The notes below the pieces were generated by a model. That model was not told the origin of the DNA. It saw only the letters and a list, made by a program, of their open reading frames with translations, and made no database searches. The translations under genes were made by a program, and so were the position numbers. A stretch of DNA of 33,601 bases from Pseudobutyrivibrio sp. UBA3626 (GTDB lineage Bacteria; Bacillota; Clostridia; Lachnospirales; Lachnospiraceae), in the NCBI GenBank assembly GCA_002373675.1, contig DFLF01000004.1, forward strand, positions 1-33,601, read 5' to 3'. Shown here piece after piece: positions 8,217-16,669 of this stretch; within the stretch, counting starts at the first letter, position 1, and every line of letters starts with the position of its first letter.

Positions 8217-9533
8217 ATGGATTTATTGCAAGGAAGCGTTAACAAACATTTTTTTAGATACCTTTTTCCATCCATAGGTATTGCTTTATCTGTTGCTATT
8301 TATGGATTTATAGATACTATTGCCATCGGACAGGGAGTAGGACCTGACGGAGCGGCTGCATGTGCTGTTGTCCTTCCTATATTTTATCTATCGGATTTTA
8401 TTGCAGGAATGTGTGGTGTTGGCGGTTCGGTTCTTATGGGCAATGCCCGTGGTGAGAAAAATCCGGATAAAGCTAATGCTTATTTTACGGCTGCCACCGT
8501 TATGGGTGGTGTATTAATAGCAATAATCTGGATTTTGGGAATGGTTTTTCAGGACCAATTCTATGTTTTGTTTGGTGCGGATGATGTAATATTTCCCATC
8601 GCAAAGGAGTATGGTTCGATTCTGTTTGTTTTTCTGCCCTGTATGGCCGCAGTGGTATTTCTTGATTTATTTATAAGGGCGGATGGTTCTCCTCGTATTA
8701 CTTTGATATCAACATTAATTGGTGCGGGAATTAATATTGTCGGAGATTATGTGCTGGTTTTTCCTCTTAATATGGGGATGCGTGGTGCTGCAATAGCTAC
8801 GGTTGCCGCAAGTGTTTTTCAGGCTTTGTTTTTAATTACATTTATTCTAATGAAAAAGACAAAGCTAAAGCTTGTAAAGCCGCTCAAATGGATAAAGGCT
8901 TTTCGCAGAATTGCGTCTACCGGATTTGGCTCTGCAATCGGAGCATTGTCAATTATGGTGGTATCCCTTATAGCAAACAATCAGATTATGACCTACTTAG
9001 GCGATACAGCCCTTGCTATTTATGGAATTCTCGCTACGATTTCAGCCACATTCATGGATATTTTCGTGGGAGTAGGAGAGTCTGTACAGCCACTGGCATC
9101 TCAAAACTACGGCGCAGGTAAAAATGATCGTTGCATCAAGGCTTTGTATATAGGGCTTAAGACGACCGCATTACTTGGTCTTGTATTTGCCGCTATATGT
9201 ATGATTTTTCCTAATCAAACCATGTGGCTGTTTGTAGATATGACCCCTGAAATCACAGAAATGGCTCCATATATACTTCGTGTGTATTGTGCATCTTATC
9301 TTCCGATGGCAATCAATGTATTTATGGTTTTCTATCTGCAATCAGTCGGGCAACGTCACAAAGCTACAATTATTTCCTTGAGCAGAGGACTTGTTACGAG
9401 CAGTGCCTTGTTATTATTGTTCCCGATTTTCTTCGGTGGAGACGGAATCTGGTGGGCAGTACTTGCAGCTGAGATTATTACATTAATAATAACTATTATT
9501 TTTACTATAATTTCTAAGAAAGCCTTAAGGTGA
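8217..9533 (+). CDS. MATE-family multidrug/toxic compound exporter
   Basis: The 438-residue integral membrane protein has the MATE layout of two bundles of six spans. It opens with GSVNKHFFRYLFPSIG, and the second bundle, from about residue 215, holds the conserved QPLASQNYGAG segment. MATE proteins use Na+ or H+ gradients to expel cationic drugs or metabolites. The ATG follows GAGGAG at about seven bases. The next gene overlaps or nearly touches its stop, and it also encodes a MATE protein, so the two are co-transcribed and may work as a pair. The substrate cannot be inferred. An inverted repeat over the -10 region suggests regulated expression. Confidence 0.92.
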   Translation: MDLLQGSVNKHFFRYLFPSIGIALSVAIYGFIDTIAIGQGVGPDGAAACAVVLPIFYLSDFIAGMCGVGGSVLMGNARGEKNPDKANAYFTAATVMGGVLIAIIWILGMVFQDQFYVLFGADDVIFPIAKEYGSILFVFLPCMAAVVFLDLFIRADGSPRITLISTLIGAGINIVGDYVLVFPLNMGMRGAAIATVAASVFQALFLITFILMKKTKLKLVKPLKWIKAFRRIASTGFGSAIGALSIMVVSLIANNQIMTYLGDTALAIYGILATISATFMDIFVGVGESVQPLASQNYGAGKNDRCIKALYIGLKTTALLGLVFAAICMIFPNQTMWLFVDMTPEITEMAPYILRVYCASYLPMAINVFMVFYLQSVGQRHKATIISLSRGLVTSSALLLLFPIFFGGDGIWWAVLAAEIITLIITIIFTIISKKALR

Positions 9534-9541
9534 CGTTACTA

Positions 9542-11332
9542 ATGAAAACAATTACTGGTAGAAAGGCAGAAAATAGAATTATTCATAAATTGTTTCTCAG
9601 GTCAGAGGTGTCGTGGGCATTATCAGATATTTCAAAACAGATCGGTCCCATGGTTGATTTGTTCTTTGTAGGTGCTTTTATTGGTGTCAATGGTGTAACT
9701 GTATTGGGATTCGTGGCGCCATTATTAATGATGATGGAACTTGTTGGAACAATGATAGCTAATGGTACGCGTAACAAGGCTTCTTCACTGATTGGTGTAG
9801 GCAAGTTCAAGGAATTTAATAGAGTTTTTTCAGATTCACTGATTTTGACAGGGGGCTCAACTATTGCCATTGGGCTTTTGCTTGGGATATTTAGTTCTGT
9901 AATATCAACTGTTCTTGGAGCAAGAGATCCAGAGATTTCGGGAATGACTAGTCAGTATATCCTTGGATTAATAATAGGATACCCTTTCGCTACACTTACA
10001 AGAGTGCTTACTCCCTATTTACAGATAGAAGGTCAGTATAAACGTGTAACTGTAACTGCAATATCTACTACAGTTATTGATATTATATTAGATGCACTGG
10101 TTGTTTTTGTATTAAAGGGTGGTATGTTCGAAATTGGCTTGGCAACGTCAATTGGTAATATTATTCCTTTTTTTATTGGTGCTGCATTTTTTATGGGCAG
10201 AAAGAAATCTGTTGATTTCCATCTGTCTTTTCAGGGGTTTTGTCCAAAGCTATGTAAGGAAATAGTTAAACTAGGTGCACCTAATGGAGTTTCACTAGCA
10301 TGTAATTCAATCGGTGGAATGATGATTAATAATATGCTGGTAAGCCTTAATATGCCTTATCTTGTTGCAGTTAATGGGTTGTTTAATCAGATTCAAGGTT
10401 TCTTGCTATTTACCTGGCTTGCACCTGCCGATACATTACTGGCATTTGTCCCTGTTTTTCTAGGAGAGGAAGATAGGGGCTCCATTAAGCTGGTACAGAA
10501 GCTTGCGTTAATACATGCGTTTATAATGACAAGTATCGTCACCGTTATATTATACTTTGGTGCTGAATCTATAGCCACAATCTTCCTTAAGACTGATGCT
10601 CCTGAAGCTTTCAGATTGGCTTGTCAGTGTATTAGGATATGTTGCTTTGCTTTACCTTTTTATACAGTGTTCGATAATTTTAATAATTATTTGATGGCTA
10701 ATAAGAGAATTCGTACAGCCAATATACTGGGCTTTCTTAACGAGATAGGTATCTTAGTACCCCTTGATTATCTGTTGATAAAGCTTGTGGGTTATACAGG
10801 TGCGTGGTATGGTAAAGTATTTAACATGGTTTTAATTACTTTGATTATTATTATATATATATTGTATAATAAAGAGGATAAGAAATTTGTTGATAAGATG
10901 CTTTTGCTACCTCGTACTTTCGGTGTAAACAAGGACGATGAAATCTCTGTAATAGCGACTTCGACTAAGGAGATTATGCATCTGTCACAGATTGCTATAT
11001 TATTCGCAGTTGAGCATGGCGCTGATGATGAGAGGGCGAGACTCTATGGACTTATAACAGAGGAATTATCAATTTTTTTGTCGAATCATGGATTCAAGGA
11101 TGGCAGAGAGCATTATATCAATGTCAGGTTAGTTGCGAAAGATGATGATTTTATTATCCGTATGAGAGACGATTGTAAGCTTCTTAATCTAAATGACTAC
11201 TATCAGCTGTTTGGAGATAATATTCCTTTCAATAAAGGTGGGGATATTGGCTTGCCAATCATCTTCAAGGCATCTAAGGATGTAAAATACACATCAACAT
11301 TTGGCGCTAACAATCTGATTGTTAGGATGTAG
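9542..11332 (+). CDS. MATE transporter fused to a C-terminal RsbW-like (GHKL) domain
   Basis: From ATG 9542 the protein has 596 residues; a GTG at 9530 overlapping the upstream stop is an alternative start. ATG 9542 is preferred because AAGGTG (9527-9532) sits nine bases upstream. Residues ~1-445 form a MATE membrane domain. After a short linker, residues ~465-596 resemble RsbW/SpoIIAB-type ATPase-fold proteins: a conserved-helix ITEEL (507-509), strands ending in IRMRDD, GGDIGLPI (566-572), and a final strand NNLIVRM. Compared with the stand-alone RsbW-like protein in this window, the N-box Asn is Phe512 and the G1-box Gly is Cys545. ATP/Mg binding may therefore be lost. It lies a few kilobases from the rsbV-rsbU-rsbW operon on the other strand. 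I infer a transporter whose activity could be gated by an anti-sigma-antagonist-type partner; this is not proven. Confidence 0.85.
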   Translation: MKTITGRKAENRIIHKLFLRSEVSWALSDISKQIGPMVDLFFVGAFIGVNGVTVLGFVAPLLMMMELVGTMIANGTRNKASSLIGVGKFKEFNRVFSDSLILTGGSTIAIGLLLGIFSSVISTVLGARDPEISGMTSQYILGLIIGYPFATLTRVLTPYLQIEGQYKRVTVTAISTTVIDIILDALVVFVLKGGMFEIGLATSIGNIIPFFIGAAFFMGRKKSVDFHLSFQGFCPKLCKEIVKLGAPNGVSLACNSIGGMMINNMLVSLNMPYLVAVNGLFNQIQGFLLFTWLAPADTLLAFVPVFLGEEDRGSIKLVQKLALIHAFIMTSIVTVILYFGAESIATIFLKTDAPEAFRLACQCIRICCFALPFYTVFDNFNNYLMANKRIRTANILGFLNEIGILVPLDYLLIKLVGYTGAWYGKVFNMVLITLIIIIYILYNKEDKKFVDKMLLLPRTFGVNKDDEISVIATSTKEIMHLSQIAILFAVEHGADDERARLYGLITEELSIFLSNHGFKDGREHYINVRLVAKDDDFIIRMRDDCKLLNLNDYYQLFGDNIPFNKGGDIGLPIIFKASKDVKYTSTFGANNLIVRM

Positions 11333-11375
11333 AGTGGATTATAGGATTGAAGTTATTAGGAAAAGAGGTAATATC

Positions 11376-12008
11376 ATGAATGTATACGATTTTGATAAGA
11401 CAATATATCCAACTGATTGTACAATAGATTTTGGCTTTTGGTGTATGAATCGTCATCCTAAGATGTGGTTTACGTTCTTTCCCCGAATGATTGGAATTTG
11501 TATTAAGTATAAAATGGGTATTATACCAGAATATCTCATGCATCGAAATTTTTTTCAATATCTTACTATGGTTGATGACCTTGATGAGCTTATAAAACTA
11601 TATTGGGACAAGAATGAAAAAAGGATTGCGCCTTGGTATCTTAAGCAGAAAAAGGATGACGATCTTATTATAAGTGCATCCCCAACATGTATTATTGAAC
11701 CTATCGCTAATAGACTAGGCGTTAGATTTGTTGCGTCGGAATTTGATACAAAATACGGAGTGTTTACTAATAATCTAATGTATGCAAAGGAGAAAGCACG
11801 TTACATTATAGAACAGGGATTCCCGTTGATTGAGAATGTCTATTCTGATTCTCTTTCGGATACGCCTATTGCATTACTTGGTGAGAAGGCACATTTAGTA
11901 TCACATAGAGCTACTAAGATATCCGACTGGCCTAAGCTGGACCGAGACACCATGAAAGTAGTTAAGAAGAAGATTGATGTAGGATGGAAAGTTCATATAA
12001 AGAATTAG
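11376..12008 (+). CDS. HAD-superfamily phosphatase (HAD-IB / SerB-like)
   Basis: Encodes 210 residues with the HAD signature DFDKT at the N-terminus (Asp5 nucleophile, Asp7 acid/base), motif II serine in IISASPT (100-104), lysine region YAKEK (136-140), and the acidic motif SDSLSD (157-162). The helical cap (about 20-90) is rich in aromatic and hydrophobic residues, as in HAD-IB enzymes that act on phosphoserine or phospholipid head groups. The start at 11376 is chosen because AGAGG (11364-11368) precedes it and the family begins right at the DxD strand. The frame is open further upstream to 11319, inside the preceding gene. It probably belongs to the same transcript as the MATE fusion gene, 43 bases upstream. 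The substrate is unknown. Confidence 0.85.
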   Translation: MNVYDFDKTIYPTDCTIDFGFWCMNRHPKMWFTFFPRMIGICIKYKMGIIPEYLMHRNFFQYLTMVDDLDELIKLYWDKNEKRIAPWYLKQKKDDDLIISASPTCIIEPIANRLGVRFVASEFDTKYGVFTNNLMYAKEKARYIIEQGFPLIENVYSDSLSDTPIALLGEKAHLVSHRATKISDWPKLDRDTMKVVKKKIDVGWKVHIKN

Positions 12009-12009
12009 T

Positions 12010-12053
12010 CTGTTAAGAAAAAAGTCGAATTAACTATGGCTTTTTTCTAACAG
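12010..12053. terminator. Hairpin terminator between convergent HAD and rsbW-like genes
   Basis: CTGTTAAGAAAAAAG (12010-12024) pairs with CTTTTTTCTAACAG (12040-12053) with one bulged base. The right arm supplies a T-run for the plus strand and the left arm supplies one for the minus strand. The hairpin overlaps the last codons of the minus-strand gene. Confidence 0.6.
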
Positions 12054-12453
12054 TAAGTATATTCTTGTTATCCAGATATTCATACTGTATGTCGTCCATA
12101 AATTTCTTGGTCATATATATTCCAAGACCACCAGGAGCTCTGTCTTTACCTTTAAGTGTTATGTCTGGATCTTTATGTTCTAAAGGATTAAATGGAATAC
12201 CTGAATCCTCGAATGTTATTCTGATTTCTTTTTCCTCCTTAGTGATTTCGTATTTGATATTAATTGTTTTGGTCTCGTTAGAAGGAGAATCGGCATAAGC
12301 ATAACTCATAATATTAACTAGTATTTCTTCACAGGCTAATCGTACATGCATTATTGACTTTTTATTAAATTCCAATTCTTTTAATGGATTGCATATGAAT
12401 TCAATTACTTTATCAACATTCTCTAAGGTTGCTTTAACAGTTATCTCGTTCAT
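12034..12453 (-). CDS. rsbW: RsbW-like anti-sigma/serine-kinase protein (GHKL ATPase)
   Basis: The 139-residue single-domain protein has an intact Bergerat ATP-binding fold: N-box CEEILVNIM (Glu42/Glu43, Asn47), G1 box FEDSG (Asp83, Gly85) and G2 box GGLGIYMTKK (108-117). In RsbV/RsbW partner switches such a protein phosphorylates the STAS-domain antagonist and binds either it or a target. It is the last gene of the minus-strand rsbV-rsbU-rsbW operon, and its AAGGTGG site overlaps the rsbU stop. No sigma factor gene follows, so its target is elsewhere or is not a sigma factor. Annotated by family; the symbol denotes homology, not proven sigma-B control. Confidence 0.85.
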   Translation of the reverse strand: MNEITVKATLENVDKVIEFICNPLKELEFNKKSIMHVRLACEEILVNIMSYAYADSPSNETKTINIKYEITKEEKEIRITFEDSGIPFNPLEHKDPDITLKGKDRAPGGLGIYMTKKFMDDIQYEYLDNKNILTVRKKP

Positions 12454-12465
12454 TTTTCCCCACCT

Positions 12466-14142
12466 TTAATTGATATTATTGCCCTTGTATTCAAAACAAA
12501 GCATAGTAAGATCATCGAACTGTTCAGCATCTAATACGAAATCAGATACGCTTTTAGTTACGTTATCAATAGCTTCTTTGACAGAAGAATCAGGATTCTT
12601 ATTGAGTGCATCAATAGTAGGCTCAATATTGAATCTTTCACCTTGAGCATTTTTTGCCTCTGGGACACCATCTGTATAAAGGAATAGTTTTGTGCCAGGT
12701 TGTAATATTAATTCATAATCTTTGAATTTTGTTTTCTTTTTGCCACCAATAACAAAACTGTGCTTATCTTTATAGAGTTCGAAGCTCTTGCCAGGTTCTC
12801 TAATTATTGGAAATTCGTGACCAGCATTAGATGCTCTAAGAATTCCCGTATTAATATCTAATATTCCAAGCCAAACTGTAACAAACATTTTGCTGTCATT
12901 ATTCTTACATATTAGCTTATTAAGATTATCTAGAATTACAGCAGGGCTATCTGAGTTAGTGGCAAGACTTTCAATCATAAGCATTGTTCGCATCATAAAT
13001 AGCGCTGCAGGAAATCCTTTGCCTGATACATCTGCAATGACTATAGCCAGCTGGTTGTCATTAATAAGAAAGAAGTCGTAGAAGTCACCACCAACTTCTT
13101 TTGCTGTATTCATAGATGCATATATATCAAATTCCGTTCTGTCAGGGAAGGGAGGGAAATCCTTAATAAGCATATCTGCTTGAATGCCCGTTGCCAAATT
13201 CAATTCTGCCTTAATATGTTCTCTCTCGACAGTTATAGCATTATTTTCAATTATATATTTTCTAAGATTCTCTTCCATTGATTCAAATGAATGGGAGAGG
13301 GATTCTATCTCGTCATTAGTATGAATGTTAAGCTTCTGAGTATCTTCATTTCGTTTTAATTTATCAACAACATTTTTTGCGGCATTATTCAGCTGGAGAA
13401 TAGGGCGCATTATTTCTCGTTTTGTATAATAGAAAAAGACATTTAATGAAAAAGCTAGAGTGAAAATAATGAAAAATGCTATTAGTATTGCTATTTGTAG
13501 AATTGAGTATGTAATCTGAGATATATCCAGATCTAATTCTTCTATAGCTATAACATTGTTATTATCATCTAATATGGGTTCGATTATTGTACCTATGGTT
13601 TTGCCGTTTTTTCTAAATACAAGAAGGTTATCAGGCAAATAATTCAATCTGTCGTCGTTTGTATTAGAAAGTGCGGTGATTAATGAATGCTCAAGGCGAT
13701 TTAATGTCACCAAAGACATAGGATTTCTGTCACCTTCAGCATATCTCGATGCGTGCCATACGCTTATAAAATGGTCACCATCAGGTATTAAAATTTGAAA
13801 TCTGGTAAAGTCATCGTAAAAGAAGAATGTGTTGTAAATGAAGTTATCAATTTTAACCCATTCTTCATATTCATGTTTTATATTGTCTGAAATGCTACCT
13901 GCATCAACACTGTCTATTTTTATCTTTGATAATTCATCTTTCTTATTAATAATAGAGATGAGAGTATCTTTATTTATCTGAGATTCAATCATATCTATAT
14001 ATGTTTCGCCTTCATGTCTGAATGTTAATTGGAATTTATCATATATTTGAAGAGAAGAAATAATCGTTATTCCAAAGAGAAGTGCTATGCCAAGTAAGAG
14101 AAGCCTATAAAAATATTTTTTTACCAATGACTTTTTCTTCAT
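12466..14142 (-). CDS. rsbU: Membrane sensor PP2C-type phosphatase (RsbU/SpoIIE-like)
   Basis: The 558-residue protein has a transmembrane span at about 12-31, an extracytoplasmic sensor region of about 175 residues, and a second span at about 211-238. A HAMP-like linker (about 239-296), a short coiled coil, and a SpoIIE/PP2C phosphatase domain (about 315-555) follow. Metal-binding acidic residues are visible in GGDFYD (Asp353) and ADVSGKG (Asp371), followed by NAGHEFP, LYTDGVPEA and DDLTML. It would dephosphorylate the RsbV-like protein in response to an external signal. The sensor domain is not one I can name; it has the size and position of a Cache-like fold. Its ATG overlaps the rsbV stop as ATGA (14139-14142), indicating translational coupling. 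Confidence 0.92.
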   Translation of the reverse strand: MKKKSLVKKYFYRLLLLGIALLFGITIISSLQIYDKFQLTFRHEGETYIDMIESQINKDTLISIINKKDELSKIKIDSVDAGSISDNIKHEYEEWVKIDNFIYNTFFFYDDFTRFQILIPDGDHFISVWHASRYAEGDRNPMSLVTLNRLEHSLITALSNTNDDRLNYLPDNLLVFRKNGKTIGTIIEPILDDNNNVIAIEELDLDISQITYSILQIAILIAFFIIFTLAFSLNVFFYYTKREIMRPILQLNNAAKNVVDKLKRNEDTQKLNIHTNDEIESLSHSFESMEENLRKYIIENNAITVEREHIKAELNLATGIQADMLIKDFPPFPDRTEFDIYASMNTAKEVGGDFYDFFLINDNQLAIVIADVSGKGFPAALFMMRTMLMIESLATNSDSPAVILDNLNKLICKNNDSKMFVTVWLGILDINTGILRASNAGHEFPIIREPGKSFELYKDKHSFVIGGKKKTKFKDYELILQPGTKLFLYTDGVPEAKNAQGERFNIEPTIDALNKNPDSSVKEAIDNVTKSVSDFVLDAEQFDDLTMLCFEYKGNNIN

Positions 14143-14438
14143 TGTATGTCAAGAACCTCCGAGAATCCACTAACTTCAAAGACATCCATAACGTCTTCGT
14201 TGACATTTATTACTTTGAAACTACCTTGGTCTTCCATTGTCTGATCAATGAGTAGAAGAACGCGAAGACCAGCTGATGTAATGTATTCAAGATTCTTCAT
14301 ATCAATTGTAAGATCTGTCAAGTTGTCAAGGAAACCCTCAATCTCTTTTTGGAAATTAACAGAAGATGTTGTGTCAAGTTCTCCTGATAATTCTATTACT
14401 CCAATACCATTTTCTGAACGTTTTACTATATCAAGCAT
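14139..14438 (-). CDS. rsbV: STAS-domain anti-sigma-factor antagonist (RsbV-like)
   Basis: The 99-residue STAS domain carries the conserved phosphorylation loop, with Ser55 in YITSAGLRVLL as the predicted target of the RsbW-like kinase and substrate of the RsbU-like phosphatase. It is first in its operon, with AAAGGAG just before the ATG and a consensus promoter upstream. It overlaps the phosphatase gene by four bases. Function follows from the family: the dephosphorylated form sequesters the kinase/anti-sigma protein. Confidence 0.92.
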   Translation of the reverse strand: MLDIVKRSENGIGVIELSGELDTTSSVNFQKEIEGFLDNLTDLTIDMKNLEYITSAGLRVLLLIDQTMEDQGSFKVINVNEDVMDVFEVSGFSEVLDIQ

Positions 14439-14470
14439 ATTAATTCTCCTTTATTTTTATTTTTGAAATT

Positions 14471-14499
14471 ATTATACAATGTGATTATAAATATCTCAA
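14471..14499 (-). promoter_or_regulatory. Promoter of the rsbV-rsbU-rsbW operon
   Basis: On the minus strand TTGAGA (complement of 14494-14499), a 17-base spacer and a perfect TATAAT (complement of 14471-14476) lie 33 bases before the rsbV start. This is a near-consensus housekeeping sigma promoter, so the module seems to be expressed constitutively rather than autoregulated by an alternative sigma factor. Confidence 0.75.
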
Positions 14500-14596
14500 C
14501 AATGAATTAATAATATTAAAAATAAATTTTATATATAAAAATTTGTTTTTTTTGTTATAATTATAAAAGATTTATCTAACCTGAGGATGATATATT

Positions 14597-15274
14597 ATGG
14601 ATTATTCTGTTGCTTTTAAAAGCGTAAAAGGTTTTATAGTTGGAGAAGTATTGGGTATGATATCAAGTGTTCTATTTGGCTTTTCCAGCTTTATGGTACA
14701 GGCTATTACTTATGCTTTTCAGTTTGAAAATGCTAATATTGTATCGTATCTGGCTATTGGTGTAACGTATTTTTTGGTTATTTCTATTGCTTTATATTTT
14801 GTGGCTATAGTAATACAGGTTATTTCGCTTTTTAAACTGAGAAAATATGATAATCAAATAAAAGGTGCGGTGATAATATTAATACTTGTTTTTGTCGACG
14901 TCTGTATGTCTTTGATATTTCCTAATTTTGTTGTAGTTAGTGTTATTATGAATGTAGTTGAAGAATTAGCTGATATGTGGATTGCAGTTGCTGTTATACA
15001 GGCTTTTATTAGTATTACGGACAGTTTGGATGAGTATGAATTGTCAAAGAGAGGCCTTAAAGTTAACAGAATTGTTATAACTCTGCTTTCAATAACTATT
15101 CTTGGCGATGTAGTATTCAGATATCTACTATTTAATCCTTCATTTATTCTTGGAACTATTATTACACTAATTGTTATTTCTGTAATTAAAATATTTACTT
15201 ATGTACATTATATTAGCTATTTGAAAAAACTTGAAAAACTATTTAAAGAAAAATCTATGTTAGTAGTTACATAG
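14597..15274 (+). CDS. Predicted multi-pass membrane protein, function unknown
   Basis: The 225-residue hydrophobic protein has about six likely membrane spans. After the second or third span comes a charged loop, KLRKYDNQIK, and the tail is basic (YLKKLEKLFKEK). The ATG follows GAGGAT. It has no known motif. Spacing of spans, the charged loop and the YLKKxxK-type tail recall the protein at 5694-6350, so the pair may be distant paralogues. It is followed closely by trkH (18 bases), which suggests a shared transcript, but a role in ion transport is only a guess from position. Confidence 0.75.
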   Translation: MDYSVAFKSVKGFIVGEVLGMISSVLFGFSSFMVQAITYAFQFENANIVSYLAIGVTYFLVISIALYFVAIVIQVISLFKLRKYDNQIKGAVIILILVFVDVCMSLIFPNFVVVSVIMNVVEELADMWIAVAVIQAFISITDSLDEYELSKRGLKVNRIVITLLSITILGDVVFRYLLFNPSFILGTIITLIVISVIKIFTYVHYISYLKKLEKLFKEKSMLVVT

Positions 15275-15292
15275 AAAAGGAGGCCGTTTTCT

Positions 15293-16660
15293 GTGATTAA
15301 AAATATGAGAATGAAACCAATACATCTGATACCACTTAGTTTTCTTGCGGTAATTCTTATTGGTGCAGTGCTTCTTACATTACCGTTTTCTAGTGCTAAG
15401 GGAGAATGGACTGACTTCATAACAGCTTTATTTACCTCCACTACTTCGGTATGTGTTACGGGACTTGTTGTTGTAGATACTTTTGCACATTGGAGTTTCT
15501 TCGGTCAGCTTATAATTGTATTATTAATACAAATCGGTGGTTTGGGAGTTGTAACTGTAGCAGCTATTGTAATGCATGTTGCAAAGAAGAAATTTACACT
15601 TGGACATAGAGTACTTCTTGAAGATTCACTTAATCTTGATAGAAAAAGAGAAGTAAGCTCGTTTATTATAAGAATTGTTGCCGGAGTGTTCGCAGTGGAA
15701 GAAATAGGTGCAGTCATATATGCTATAGAATTCATACCGCGACTTGGATTCTTTAAGGGAATCTGGGCAGCTATTTTTCAATCCGTATCGGCTTTCTGTA
15801 ATGCTGGTATGGACGTTGTTGGACCTAATAGCATGATTGATTTCAATGATTCGCCAGTTCTTATGATTGTTACAATGGTTCTTATAATTGTAGGCGGTAT
15901 AGGATTCGTCGTATGGTATGACATAATAGACGGAGTTAGAGAAGGAATTAAGAAACGCTTTAGTATAAGGACGATAATTAGACGATTGTCAGAACATAGT
16001 AAGCTTGTTGTATTGCTGACAATTGGACTTATTCTAATTGGAGCATTATTATTCTTCATTGTGGAATATGATAACCCTAATACTCTAGGTGAAATGGGCG
16101 TGGGAGATAAGATCCTTAATAGTTTCTTCCAATCTGTGACGCTTCGTACTGCTGGATTTGTATCTGTGCCTCAGGATGGCCTCACAGATATATCGTGCAT
16201 AGTGGGATGCGTTCTCATGTTCATAGGTGGTTCTCCTGTTGGTACAGCAGGTGGTGTTAAGACAGTTACAGCGTTCCTGTTCTTCTTAAATGCTTATTCT
16301 TATGTGGTTGGTAAACCTGAGAATGTTATTTTTAAGAAAAGAGTATCAGAAGAAGGAATGAGAAAAGCGGCAGCTATCGTATTCGTTAATATGACTATAG
16401 CCCTTGTTATGACGCTTCTTGTATTACTAAGTGGAGAGATTCCACTAACTGATGCGATGTATGAAGTGTTTAGTGCTATAGGAACAGTAGGAGTATCAAG
16501 AGGTCTTACGCCTAATCTTAATGATTTTGCAAGAATTGTTATTATATTAACTATGTACCTTGGAAGAGTTGGACCAATTTCTATGGCAATCTTTTTCTCG
16601 AAAGGGAATGATACAACTAATAGGATTAGACATGGCGAAGGTAATTTCTATGTTGGATAG
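15293..16660 (+). CDS. trkH: Trk/Ktr potassium transporter membrane subunit (TrkH/KtrB)
   Basis: The 455-residue protein has the four-fold M1-P-M2 arrangement of the TrkH/KtrB family. The pore loops are recognisable: TSVCVTGL (about 51-58), FCNAGMD, LRTAGFVSV and GTVGVSRG. Each keeps the glycine that lines the K+ selectivity filter. At this length it is closer to KtrB than to proteobacterial TrkH. Translation starts at GTG 15293, supported by AAAGGAGG at 15276-15283; the first ATG would remove only a few residues. The next gene encodes the regulatory RCK subunit nine bases downstream, as expected for a functional K+ uptake pair. Confidence 0.93.
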   Translation: MIKNMRMKPIHLIPLSFLAVILIGAVLLTLPFSSAKGEWTDFITALFTSTTSVCVTGLVVVDTFAHWSFFGQLIIVLLIQIGGLGVVTVAAIVMHVAKKKFTLGHRVLLEDSLNLDRKREVSSFIIRIVAGVFAVEEIGAVIYAIEFIPRLGFFKGIWAAIFQSVSAFCNAGMDVVGPNSMIDFNDSPVLMIVTMVLIIVGGIGFVVWYDIIDGVREGIKKRFSIRTIIRRLSEHSKLVVLLTIGLILIGALLFFIVEYDNPNTLGEMGVGDKILNSFFQSVTLRTAGFVSVPQDGLTDISCIVGCVLMFIGGSPVGTAGGVKTVTAFLFFLNAYSYVVGKPENVIFKKRVSEEGMRKAAAIVFVNMTIALVMTLLVLLSGEIPLTDAMYEVFSAIGTVGVSRGLTPNLNDFARIVIILTMYLGRVGPISMAIFFSKGNDTTNRIRHGEGNFYVG

Positions 16661-16669
16661 GAGGATTAT

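Noticed and set aside
9530..9541. GTG start of the MATE fusion overlapping the previous stop
   Set aside because: Possible, but it has no ribosome binding site upstream, whereas ATG 9542 has AAGGTG at nine bases.
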